From Cellulomonas rhizosphaerae (GTDB taxonomy: Bacteria > Actinomycetota > Actinomycetes > Actinomycetales > Cellulomonadaceae): DNA of 64,000 nt. Location: NCBI RefSeq assembly GCF_003470205.1, contig NZ_QWKP01000223.1, forward strand, positions 62,001 through 126,000. Reading direction: 5' to 3'. Positions 43,577 through 51,515 of this stretch are shown here, piece by piece; position 1 is the stretch's first letter, and each line of letters starts with the position of its first letter. Made by a program: the position numbers and the translations under genes. The notes beneath the pieces are model-generated. The model was not told the origin of the DNA, ran no database searches, and saw only the letters and a list, made by a program, of their open reading frames with translations.

Positions 43577-46500
43577 CTACTCGGCGATGGCCACCTGCAC
43601 CCGCCGCAGGCGTCCGGCCTCGACGTAGACGCCGCGTCCCGGCGGGAACTCGGCGCGGCCCATGCGCGGGAAGGGCGTGCGGAACAGGGCGTCGCCGTCC
43701 AGGTGGTCGGGCTGCAGGACGAGGCCGCGGCGGCCGGCGCGCACCTCGGCGACGAGCGGCCACGACGATCCCCACGCGCTGGTCTCGGCCTCGGCGACGA
43801 CCAGGTGGTCGCCTCGTCGGGCAGCGCGGACCACGTCCGTGAGTGCCTGCTCTGCCGGGCCGCCGAGGAAGTCGCTCAGCCCCTCGACGACCACGACGGC
43901 CGGCCGGTCGGGGTACGTGAGGGAGGGCAGGATCGCGCGGGCGAGCGACGCGGCATCGTCGGCGTCGAGCGCCACCTCGGTCCAACCGGCCGCCGCGTGG
44001 ACGGGCGAGCGACGGTGGCCCACGTAGTACCGCGGCATGGCCGGTGACCAGCGGCGCAGCGCCTCGGCCATCGCCCCGAGGGCCGTCGTCCTGCCGCTCC
44101 CGGGCAGGCCTGCGAGCACGAACGTTCCGCGAGGCGTGAAGCCGAGCGGTTCGAGGGTGTCGTCGGCGAGGCCCAGCACCGGCAGGCCGTCGACCGCCTC
44201 CGGCAGGTCCGCCTGCGCGACGAACGTCGGAAGTCGACGCACGGCCTCCGGCGGGTGGGCCGGCCGCACCCGGGCGGCGAGGTCCGCGAGCGCGCGGGCC
44301 TGCTCCGCGGGGCTGGCGTCCCCGCCGGGGACGGCCACCTGGACCTCGTCGACCTCGCCGGAGAACACCCCGCGGCCCGGTGGGGACGCGGGGCCCAGCA
44401 CGTCCTTGGGGATCCCGAGCACGCCGTACGCGGAGTCGTCGGCCTGCCGGAGCACGAGCCGGCGCGGCACGCTGCCCGACAACGAGGTCGGCAGCGCCCC
44501 CGGGCGCTCGACAGACATCGCCACGTGGATGCCGAGCGGCCGACCCTCGACGACGATGCGCTGGAACGCGGCCCACGCGCCCGTCCGCCCGGCATCCGCC
44601 TCGTGGGCCTCGCGCAAGGCGGCCAGTCCGTCCACCAGGAGCACCACGCGTGGCTCGTCGGGCCGATCCGCCAGCGCTCGGTACTCGGTGAGCGTCCCCG
44701 CGCGGGCCGCGGCGAACCGGGTGGCTCGCTCGTCGAGCTGGTCGCGGAGGCGCCGGAGCAGGCGGACCGTGCGCTCGGTGTCGGCGCCGTCGATCACCGC
44801 ACCGACATGCGGCAGGACGTCCAGCATCGTGAGACCGCCGGACCCGTGGTCGAGGCCGTAGACGTGGGTCTCCTCCCCGGTCGCCGATGCGGCGACGGTC
44901 CGCAGCAGGGTCGACTTCCCGGACCCGCCCGTGCCGAGCACGGCGAGGCAGCCGTCCTCGTCGGGCCGCCAGGACACGACGAGCTGCTCCTGCTGCGCGG
45001 GACGGTCGGCGAGGCCCAGCACCATCCCGTCGCGCGCGGCCTCGAGGCCGACCACGGCCGGCAGCTCGGGCAGCCACGGTCGGCGCGGAGGCGGGAGGTC
45101 GAGCGCGGCCGCGCGGACGGTCGCCACCACCCGCGCGATGTCCGTGGGGGCGTCGTCGTCGGGCTCGTCGCCCGCGACGGGCGCGACGTCCCAGGGGACG
45201 GCCGGGCCGAACGCGAGCGACTCGATGCCCACCGTCGGCCGCCGGGGACCACCGCCCGAGCGTGCGGACGGGTACGCCGACTGGAACATCGACACGCGAC
45301 CGGGACCCGTACGCACCGCCGCCCGTCCGGGGAGCCCGGGGTCGAAGCCCGCCGCGAGCGCGGAGCCGAGCACGTCGGTCGAGTCGTGCTCATCGGCCAT
45401 CCGCAACGCGACGCGCAGGTTCGTGTTTGCCCGCAGGTTGTCCTTGATGACGCCGGCGGGCCGCTGGGTCGCGAGGATCAGGTGCAGGCCGAGCGACCGC
45501 CCGCGCTGGGCCACGTCGACGACGCCGTCGACGAACTCCGGCACCTCCGCGACCAGCGCGGCGAACTCGTCGACCACGATGACCAGCGCCGGCGGCGTCT
45601 CGGGGTCGCCGCTGCGCTCGAGCTCGAGCAGGTCCTTGACGCCCTTGCGGTTGAACAGGTGCTCGCGGCGGCGCAGCTCGGCGCGCAGCGACGCGAGCGC
45701 GCGGCGGACCAGGGGCGGTGACAGGTCCGTGACGAGGCCGACGCAGTGCGGCAGGTCCACGCAGTCGGCGAACGCGGCGCCGCCCTTGTAGTCGATGAAC
45801 AAGAACGTCACACGGTCGGGGCTGTGCGCGGTCGCCAGCCCGAGCACCCAGGCCTGCAGGAACTCGCTCTTGCCCGCGCCCGTCGTCCCGCCCACGAGCG
45901 CGTGCGGCCCGTGGGCACGCAGGTCGAGGACGAACTGGCCACCGGTCCCGAGCCCGACGAGCGCTCGCAGCGCGGCGTCGCGCCGCCGACGAACTGGTGG
46001 CCCGTGCCGATCGAGGACCGACCCGGTCTCGCGCCACACCTCGAGCACCGCCGACGGGCTCTCGGCGACGGCCGCGCCGGCCAGCGCCACGAAGCCGACG
46101 CTGCGCGGGAGGTCGGTCTCGTCGATCACCGGGGCGCCCGAGTCGACCACGCCCGCGAGCCCGCGCGCGAAGTCGGTGGCCTCGCCGGTCCCGACCCGTT
46201 CGACCTCGACCTCGACCCGAGACCCGTCCCCGACGGTCCCGACGTGCCACGAGCCGTCGCCCGGACCGGCGACGAAGGCGCGACATGCGGCGGGCAGCCG
46301 GTCGACGACGTCGGCGCGCCACAGCACGTGGACCCCGACGGCCGGACCGGTCTCGGCGAGCCTCACCAGGCGCCCAGGGTCGGCGAGGGCGTCGTCCTCG
46401 ACGACGAGCAGGACCGCAGGCAGCACCCCGCCCGCCGCCGCGCGCGCCGCGACCAGCTCCTCCACGCCCGTGACCAGCACGGATGCGGCCGCCGGGTGGG

Positions 46501-47854
46501 CGGCGAGGTGTGCGCCGGCGAGCGGGCTGTGCGGGGACTCGACGTGCGGGAGCCACGCCAGCCACTCCCAGGACACCTGGCTGGACGGCGATGCCACCGC
46601 CGCGATCACGAGCTCCGCCGGCGAGTGCAGTCCCGCGACCTGCAGGACGAGCGCGCGCGCGACGTCGTCCGACGCGGGTCCCGCGACCCCCAGGGCTCCC
46701 ACGGCGCGCAGGTCGGCCACGAGCGGCACGCCGGCGACCGCGGCGTGCCGGTCGCGGACGTCGGTGAGCATCGACCAGAGCTCGGCCGTGGCCCGGCCGC
46801 GCGCGGGGAGGCGGACCGTCGTGCGCGACGACGCGCTGCCGATGCCGAGGCGCACGGTCAGGAACGCCGCGTGCTCGGGCCGGCGGCACCACAGGACCGG
46901 GCTGCGGGTCTGCGCGCCGGACACGACCTCGGCGGTGGACGGCATCTCCGCGAGCCGCGCGGCCCGTTCCTCGTCGGCGGCGAGCTCTCGGTCGAGGGCG
47001 GCGACCTCCTCCGCGAACTGCGCAGCCTGCTCGCGCTGGCGCCGCCGGTCGCTGCGTCGTCGGTCGACGAACGTCGCGACCATGATCACGGGGCTCAGTG
47101 CGAGGAACACGAGCGTGAGCGTGCTGCGCATGACCGCGAAGAGCGCGACACCGAGGAGCAGCGGCGCGACGAGCACGAGCAGCGGCAGCTTGGCGGGAGT
47201 CGGCGGCTCGGGCGGCGTCGGTGCCTCGACCGTGCGCGCCTCGAAGCCCTGGACGAGTCGCGGGGACCGGTTGAACGCCACCACGGCGCTGCTGTCCCGG
47301 TCGTCGGGCGCCAGCGGCGTCACGCGGAGCACCGAGTCGCCCAGGAGCACGTAGTCCGAGGGCCCGACGACGACGCGGTCCACCCGTCCACCGCCGACGA
47401 CGATCCCGTTCGACGAGCCCGCGTCGACGATCTCGACGTGCGCACCGACGAGGACGCGTGCGTGGCTGCGCGAGACCATCGGGTCGTCGATCATGACGTC
47501 GCTGCCCTCGCCGCGCCCGAGCGACGCCAGGCCGCGCGGCACCACGACGTCGAGCCCCGCTGCCGGCCCGGTCAGCACCTGCAGCCGCGCGCCGGCGACG
47601 GCATCGTCCTGCTCCGGGTCGACGAGCATGACGACCGAGCCGGCGCGCAGTGCCACCTCGGCCGCGACCGCGCCACGAGGCAGCGCCCACCCGTCGGACT
47701 CCCCGGCGTGCACGACGCGCAAGGTCGACCCCGGCGGCTCTGCCATCGACCGCGCGAGCGTGTCCGCGACGTCGCCCACGGTCGCGTCGGCGTCCGTCGT
47801 GACGACGACGTCGCACGCCTCGCCGCCGCGCAGGACCGTGAGCCTCGTCCGCAT
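43577..47854 (-). CDS. FHA-FtsK/SpoIIIE type VII secretion ATPase (EccC/EssC-like)
   Basis: 1425-residue motor ATPase for export of WXG100 proteins. N-terminal ubiquitin-like segment, then an FHA domain (about residues 90-185) with LGRGEGSDVMIDDPMVSRSHARV and SSNGIVVGG. Two membrane helices follow near residues 225-265 (LPLLVLVAPLLLGVALFAVM). Three FtsK ATPase modules come next. D1 has Walker A GGTTGAGKSEF (about 662) and Walker B VIVVDEFAALVAE. D2 has GTGGSGKSTLL (about 977) but VDG instead of DE. D3 has PGSGRTT (about 1253) with Arg for the Walker Lys. So only D1 looks fully catalytic. An FHA domain in front makes it EssC-like. No eccB, eccD, eccE or mycosin gene is in the window. The ATG follows GAAGGAGG. 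Confidence 0.9.
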   Translation of the reverse strand: MRTRLTVLRGGEACDVVVTTDADATVGDVADTLARSMAEPPGSTLRVVHAGESDGWALPRGAVAAEVALRAGSVVMLVDPEQDDAVAGARLQVLTGPAAGLDVVVPRGLASLGRGEGSDVMIDDPMVSRSHARVLVGAHVEIVDAGSSNGIVVGGGRVDRVVVGPSDYVLLGDSVLRVTPLAPDDRDSSAVVAFNRSPRLVQGFEARTVEAPTPPEPPTPAKLPLLVLVAPLLLGVALFAVMRSTLTLVFLALSPVIMVATFVDRRRSDRRRQREQAAQFAEEVAALDRELAADEERAARLAEMPSTAEVVSGAQTRSPVLWCRRPEHAAFLTVRLGIGSASSRTTVRLPARGRATAELWSMLTDVRDRHAAVAGVPLVADLRAVGALGVAGPASDDVARALVLQVAGLHSPAELVIAAVASPSSQVSWEWLAWLPHVESPHSPLAGAHLAAHPAAASVLVTGVEELVAARAAAGGVLPAVLLVVEDDALADPGRLVRLAETGPAVGVHVLWRADVVDRLPAACRAFVAGPGDGSWHVGTVGDGSRVEVEVERVGTGEATDFARGLAGVVDSGAPVIDETDLPRSVGFVALAGAAVAESPSAVLEVWRETGSVLDRHGPPVRRRRDAALRALVGLGTGGQFVLDLRAHGPHALVGGTTGAGKSEFLQAWVLGLATAHSPDRVTFLFIDYKGGAAFADCVDLPHCVGLVTDLSPPLVRRALASLRAELRRREHLFNRKGVKDLLELERSGDPETPPALVIVVDEFAALVAEVPEFVDGVVDVAQRGRSLGLHLILATQRPAGVIKDNLRANTNLRVALRMADEHDSTDVLGSALAAGFDPGLPGRAAVRTGPGRVSMFQSAYPSARSGGGPRRPTVGIESLAFGPAVPWDVAPVAGDEPDDDAPTDIARVVATVRAAALDLPPPRRPWLPELPAVVGLEAARDGMVLGLADRPAQQEQLVVSWRPDEDGCLAVLGTGGSGKSTLLRTVAASATGEETHVYGLDHGSGGLTMLDVLPHVGAVIDGADTERTVRLLRRLRDQLDERATRFAAARAGTLTEYRALADRPDEPRVVLLVDGLAALREAHEADAGRTGAWAAFQRIVVEGRPLGIHVAMSVERPGALPTSLSGSVPRRLVLRQADDSAYGVLGIPKDVLGPASPPGRGVFSGEVDEVQVAVPGGDASPAEQARALADLAARVRPAHPPEAVRRLPTFVAQADLPEAVDGLPVLGLADDTLEPLGFTPRGTFVLAGLPGSGRTTALGAMAEALRRWSPAMPRYYVGHRRSPVHAAAGWTEVALDADDAASLARAILPSLTYPDRPAVVVVEGLSDFLGGPAEQALTDVVRAARRGDHLVVAEAETSAWGSSWPLVAEVRAGRRGLVLQPDHLDGDALFRTPFPRMGRAEFPPGRGVYVEAGRLRRVQVAIAE

Positions 47855-47877
47855 CCGACCTCCTTCCGATCGGCGGG

Positions 47878-47883
47878 ACGCTA
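47878..47883 (-). promoter_or_regulatory. -10 element of the type VII-like operon
   Basis: TAGCGT (minus strand, 47883-47878) gives a start near 47871 and a short leader with GAAGGAGG before ATG 47854. It is divergent from the moaB promoter. Confidence 0.5.
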
Positions 47884-47966
47884 GCCGCGTTCGCGTCGGC
47901 CCGTCGGCGGTTGTCCCCAGGCCGGCGGGCTGTGGACGACGCCGGGGCGCGGTCGGGCGCCGTGGT

Positions 47967-47972
47967 TACTCT
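47967..47972 (+). promoter_or_regulatory. -10 element for a leaderless moaB transcript
   Basis: TACTCT ends 6 nt before the GTG at 47979, and no Shine-Dalgarno sequence is present. Confidence 0.5.
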
Positions 47973-47978
47973 GGCCGC

Positions 47979-48452
47979 GTGCCCGCCACCAGCAGCGCCG
48001 TCGTCGTGGTCGTCTCCGACCGCTCGGCCGCCGGCGTGCGCGAGGACCGGTCGGGGCCCGCTGCGCGCGAGCTGCTCGAGGCGGCGGGCTACGCCGTCGA
48101 CGTGCGGGTCGTGCCGGACGGCGCCGCCTCCGTCCGCTCCGCCATCGAGGCAGCCGTCGGCTCCGACGTCGTCATCACGTCGGGCGGCACCGGCGTCGGG
48201 CCGCGCGACGAGACGCCCGAGGGGACCCGGCCCCTGCTGGTGCGCGAGCTGCCCGGCATCCCGGAGCTGCTGCGCCGGTCCGGCTCCGTCGCCACCGCCG
48301 TGCTCTCCCGCGGCCTCGCGGGCGTCACGGCCGACGGCACCGTCGTCGTGAACCTGCCGGGATCTCCCGGTGGCGTCGCCGAGGGCCTCACCGCGGTGCT
48401 CCCGCTCCTGCCCCACCTGATCGACCAGCTCGCGGGCGGTGATCACCGGTGA
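47979..48452 (+). CDS. moaB: Molybdopterin adenylyltransferase-type protein (MoaB/MogA)
   Basis: 157-residue MogA/MoaB-fold protein that adenylylates molybdopterin before molybdate insertion. Motifs are VVVSDRSAAGVREDRSGPAARELLEAAGY, VVITSGGTGVGPRDETPEGTRPL (the nucleotide/molybdopterin loop with the catalytic Asp region) and VVVNLPGSPGGVAEGL. The frame is open further upstream, but GTG 47979 has a -10 element 6 nt ahead and matches the family N-terminus. It leads moaB-moaE-moaA and overlaps moaE by 4 nt (GTGA). Confidence 0.92.
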   Translation: MPATSSAVVVVVSDRSAAGVREDRSGPAARELLEAAGYAVDVRVVPDGAASVRSAIEAAVGSDVVITSGGTGVGPRDETPEGTRPLLVRELPGIPELLRRSGSVATAVLSRGLAGVTADGTVVVNLPGSPGGVAEGLTAVLPLLPHLIDQLAGGDHR

Positions 48453-48865
48453 TCGCCCGGATCTCCGACGAGCCGCTGGACCTGCTGTTTCACGTGGAAC
48501 ACGTCAGCAGCCCCGTCGCGGGAGCCGTGGCGACGTTCGCCGGGCTGGTCCGCGACCACGACCCCTCCGTCGAGGGCCGGGTGGTCGCGCTCGAGTACTC
48601 GGCACACCCCGACGCCGACCGCGTCCTGCGCAGCATCGCCGAGGCCGTCGTGGCGGAGAACGAGATCCTCGGCGTCGCCGTCAGCCACCGCATCGGTCAC
48701 CTCGAGGTGGGGCAGGCAGCGATCGTCGCGGCGGTGGCTAGCGCGCACCGGGCGGCCGCGTTCGACGCGTGCCGCCGGCTCGTCGAGACCGTGAAGGCCG
48801 AGCTGCCGGTGTGGAAGCGTGAGATCCTCGAGGACGGCTCACACGTCTGGGTGGGGATGCAATGA
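48449..48865 (+). CDS. moaE: Molybdopterin synthase catalytic subunit
   Basis: 138-residue large subunit of molybdopterin synthase; it uses the C-terminal thiocarboxylate of MoaD to put the dithiolene sulfurs into precursor Z. Signature regions are ISDEPLDLLFHVEHVSSPVAGAVATFAGLVRDHD, VVALEYSAHPDADRVLRSIAE, VSHRIGHLEVGQAAIVAAVASAHRAAAFDACRRLVETVKAELPVWKREIL (catalytic lysines) and GSHVWVGM. It overlaps moaB (GTGA) and moaA (ATGA), so all three are translationally coupled. Its partner moaD lies in the convergent operon. Confidence 0.95.
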   Translation: MIARISDEPLDLLFHVEHVSSPVAGAVATFAGLVRDHDPSVEGRVVALEYSAHPDADRVLRSIAEAVVAENEILGVAVSHRIGHLEVGQAAIVAAVASAHRAAAFDACRRLVETVKAELPVWKREILEDGSHVWVGMQ

Positions 48866-49848
48866 CGGCACTCGTCGACCGGTTCAACCGCCCGCACCAC
48901 GACCTGCGGATCTCGCTCACCGACCGCTGCTCGCTGCGCTGCACCTACTGCATGCCCGCCGACGGCGTCCCGTGGCTGGCGCGCTCGACCATGCTCAGCA
49001 CCGACGAGATCATCCGCGTGGCCCGCGTCGGCGTCGAGAACGGCATCACCGAGATCCGCCTGACCGGGGGCGAGCCCCTGCTGCGGGTCGACGTGGTGGA
49101 CATCGTCCGCCGCCTGACGGCGCTGCCGAACGCGCCCGAGGTCTCGATCACGACCAACGCGCTGCGCCTGCCGGCCCTCGCCGCGCCGCTGAAGGACGCC
49201 GGCCTCAGCCGCGTCAACATCAGCCTCGACACGCTCGACCGCGCCCGTTTCATGGAGCTGACCCGCCGCGACCGCCTCGTCGAGACCCTCGCGGGCATCG
49301 CCGCCGCCGACGCCGCGGGCCTGCGCCCCGTGAAGATCAACGCCGTCGCGATGCGCGGCGTCAACGACGACGAGGTCGTCGCGCTGACCCGGTTCGCCGT
49401 GGACCGCGGCTACCAGATGCGCTTCATCGAGCAGATGCCGCTCGACGGCGGCCACACCTGGGACCGCGTGCAGATGGTCACCCAGGCGGAGATCCTCGAG
49501 CGCCTGGCCGGCGAGTTCACGCTCACCGAGGTCGAGGGCCGCGGGGCTGCTCCCGCCGAGCTCTGGTACGTCGACGGCGGCCCGCAGACGGTCGGCGTCA
49601 TCGCCTCGGTCACGGCCCCGTTCTGCGGCGCGTGCGACCGCCTGCGCCTCACCGCCGACGGCCAGCTGCGCGCGTGCCTGTTCTCCGAGGCCGAGGTCGA
49701 CACCCGCCAGATCCTGCGCGAGGGCGGCACGGACGCCGACCTCGTCGACGCGTACCTGCGCTGCCTCGCGGGCAAGAAGGCCGGCCACGGGATCGGCGAG
49801 CCCGGGTTCCATCAGCCGGACCGGCCGATGAGCGCGATCGGCGGCTGA
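48862..49848 (+). CDS. moaA: GTP 3',8-cyclase (MoaA)
   Basis: 328-residue radical SAM enzyme for the first step of molybdenum cofactor synthesis. The N-terminal 4Fe-4S motif is CSLRCTYC at residues 23-30, followed by IRLTGGEPLLR. The C-terminal cluster cysteines are in APFCGACDRLRLTADGQLRACLF. The protein ends in the conserved Gly-Gly (SAIGG) required for activity. It is the last gene of the rightward moaB-moaE-moaA unit. The MoaC partner is in the opposite operon, 1.2 kb away. Confidence 0.97.
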   Translation: MTALVDRFNRPHHDLRISLTDRCSLRCTYCMPADGVPWLARSTMLSTDEIIRVARVGVENGITEIRLTGGEPLLRVDVVDIVRRLTALPNAPEVSITTNALRLPALAAPLKDAGLSRVNISLDTLDRARFMELTRRDRLVETLAGIAAADAAGLRPVKINAVAMRGVNDDEVVALTRFAVDRGYQMRFIEQMPLDGGHTWDRVQMVTQAEILERLAGEFTLTEVEGRGAAPAELWYVDGGPQTVGVIASVTAPFCGACDRLRLTADGQLRACLFSEAEVDTRQILREGGTDADLVDAYLRCLAGKKAGHGIGEPGFHQPDRPMSAIGG

Positions 49849-49918
49849 CGAGCCCGCCGGACTCACCCGACTCACCGTTCGCCGAGCTCAGCGCCCGCCG
49901 AGGAGTGCCTTCCGACGC

Positions 49919-50152
49919 TCAGCCGCCGGCGAAGGGCGGCAGCACGTCCAGCGTCGCACCGGCCGCGACCAGGTCGTCACCCTCGACGCGCACCCCGTCC
50001 GCCAGCAGCGCGCACCGCCCCAGCACCGCAGCGAGCGCCGGGTGCTGCTCGACCAGAACGGCAGCGACCTCACGGGCCGATCCGGCCCGCACCCGCTCAA
50101 TGTCCACACCGGCCGCCTCAGCCGCAGCCGCGAAGTAACGCACGGTGATCAC
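49919..50152 (-). CDS. moaD: Molybdopterin synthase sulfur-carrier subunit
   Basis: 77-residue ubiquitin-like protein: ITVRYFAAAAEAAGVDIERV at the N-terminus, LLADGVRVEGDDLVAAGATLDVLPPFAGG at the C-terminus. The terminal Gly-Gly is adenylated by the E1-like MoeZ and converted to a thiocarboxylate that supplies sulfur to MoaE. I chose GTG 50152 because it overlaps the upstream stop (GTGA, 50149-50152). It is last in the leftward operon and converges with moaA across 70 nt. Confidence 0.93.
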   Translation of the reverse strand: MITVRYFAAAAEAAGVDIERVRAGSAREVAAVLVEQHPALAAVLGRCALLADGVRVEGDDLVAAGATLDVLPPFAGG

Positions 50153-50430
50153 GCGGAGCCGTCCAGACCGGAGGCCCACTGCGCGGCGTGCTGCTCGACG
50201 ATCCGCAGGATCCGCTCGACGTCCTCGGGCGTCCCGCCGGCCGAGGCCAGACCTGCGACGAAGAGCGTGACGGGCACCGCGGGCCGCGCGACCTGGTGCG
50301 CGACGTCGCTGGCCAGCTCGAGGATGCGATCGATGTCGACCAGCGCGCGGTCCACGCCGATCTCGGTCGTCAGCCGGTCCACCCACAGCGGGAGGTCAGC
50401 CCCGGGTGCGCGGCGAGGGTCCTGGCTCAT
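50149..50430 (-). CDS. DUF6457 domain protein in the molybdenum cofactor operon
   Basis: 93-residue cytoplasmic helical protein: LPLWVDRLTTEIGVDRALVDIDRILELASDVAHQVARPAVPVTLFVAGLAS, then GGTPEDVERILRIVEQHAAQWA. I recognise it as the DUF6457 type, which in Actinobacteria sits beside mobA/moa genes and has no assigned role. The dense embedding here, with 4-nt overlaps on both sides to mobA and moaD, argues for a function in cofactor synthesis or molybdoenzyme maturation. No metal-binding or catalytic motif is visible; it may be an accessory or scaffold protein. Confidence 0.82.
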   Translation of the reverse strand: MSQDPRRAPGADLPLWVDRLTTEIGVDRALVDIDRILELASDVAHQVARPAVPVTLFVAGLASAGGTPEDVERILRIVEQHAAQWASGLDGSA

Positions 50431-51044
50431 GGTGCTGCTCCGTCGCGTCGGGGGCCGTCGTGGGGTTCGATCGTGCCACGCAGGGACGCGTCGAGGCGAC
50501 GGACGTCGGACCAGGTGTCGGCATCCGCCCCGAGGTCGCCGACGTCGGGCACGTCGACCAGGTCGAGGCCGGCGACGAGCGACCGCATCGAGGCGCCCGC
50601 GGGATCGCCGAGGCGCTCCAGCGCGCCGGCCAGGATGGACCGACGGTAGGCCGCGACGAGGTGCTGCGGCCGACCGTCGGCGACGAGCCGAGCGCCGTCA
50701 GCCTCGCCCACCGCGGCGAGCAGCGCGGGCACAGCCTCCGCCCCGCGCGGGACGTCGCAGCCCAGGACCACGACGACCGGGGCCGACGAGGCGACGAGGT
50801 GCGCCAACCCCGCGGCGAGGCCGGCGACCGGTCCGCCGCCGGGCGGGTCCTCGAGCACGCGCGCGACACCGGGTCGAGCGACGGGGGGCGGCCCGACGAC
50901 GACCACGGCCGCGGCCGAGCCGAGCCCGCCGAGCACGTGGTCGAGCAGCGCACGGCCGGCCACCTCGACGTCCGCCTTCACGACGCCGCCGAGCCGCGAG
51001 CCCGCTCCGCCGGCGAGGACGACGGCGTCGAACGCCGAGGTCAC
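50427..51044 (-). CDS. mobA: MobA-like nucleotidyltransferase (molybdenum cofactor)
   Basis: 205-residue Rossmann-like NTP transferase that attaches a nucleotide (GMP in MobA) to the molybdenum cofactor. The nucleotide motif is AVVLAGGAGSRLGGVVKADVEVAGRALLDHVL (residues about 7-38), followed by GPVAGLAAGL and VVVLGCDVPRG (metal-binding Asp). KADV replaces the usual GxDKA. MobA or an MocA-like cytidylyltransferase cannot be fully separated. GTG 51044 overlaps the moaC stop (GTGA), and the 3' end overlaps the DUF6457 gene (ATGA). Confidence 0.85.
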   Translation of the reverse strand: MTSAFDAVVLAGGAGSRLGGVVKADVEVAGRALLDHVLGGLGSAAAVVVVGPPPVARPGVARVLEDPPGGGPVAGLAAGLAHLVASSAPVVVVLGCDVPRGAEAVPALLAAVGEADGARLVADGRPQHLVAAYRRSILAGALERLGDPAGASMRSLVAGLDLVDVPDVGDLGADADTWSDVRRLDASLRGTIEPHDGPRRDGAAP

Positions 51045-51514
51045 TCCGGCCGCCGCCAGTCGCCCGACTTCCCGCCCGTCTTCGCCTCGAGCCGCACGTC
51101 GGCGATCGACACCGACTTGTCGAGCCCCTTGACCATGTCGACGACCGCGAGCGCTGCGACCGACACCGCGGTCAGCGCCTCCATCTCGACGCCCGTCCGA
51201 TCGGCCGTCCGCACCGTGGCGGTGAGGTGGACACCGTCGTCCTCGACGGACAGGTCGACGACCGCGCCGTGCACGCCGATCACGTGCGCGAGCGGGAGCA
51301 GCTCGGCCGTGCGCTTGGCGGCCGCGATGCCGGCGATCCGCGCGACCGCGAGCACGTCGCCCTTCGGCACGTCGCCCGAGCGCAGCGCCGCCACGACCGC
51401 CGGCCCGCACGCGACCCGCCCGGACGCGGTGGCCGCGCGGACGGTCGGCTGCTTGTTCGTCACGTCGACCATGCGGGCGTGCCCGGCGGAGTCGAGGTGG
51501 GTGAAGTCGCTCAT
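51041..51514 (-). CDS. moaC: Cyclic pyranopterin monophosphate synthase (MoaC)
   Basis: 157-residue enzyme that, with MoaA, converts GTP to cyclic pyranopterin monophosphate. Family motifs are HLDSAGHARMVDVTNKQPTVRAATASG, GDVLAVARIAGIAAAKRTAELLPLAH, VEMEALTAVSVAALAVVDMVKGLDKS and VRLEAKTGGKSGDW. The catalytic Lys and Asp lie in the last two. It starts 1 nt after the moeA stop, so it is cotranslated. Confidence 0.96.
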   Translation of the reverse strand: MSDFTHLDSAGHARMVDVTNKQPTVRAATASGRVACGPAVVAALRSGDVPKGDVLAVARIAGIAAAKRTAELLPLAHVIGVHGAVVDLSVEDDGVHLTATVRTADRTGVEMEALTAVSVAALAVVDMVKGLDKSVSIADVRLEAKTGGKSGDWRRPE

Positions 51515-51515
51515 G

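Noticed and set aside
47855-47978. Molybdenum-cofactor riboswitch upstream of moaB
   Set aside because: The -10 lies 6 nt before the start codon, leaving no room for a leader aptamer, and no matching fold is seen.
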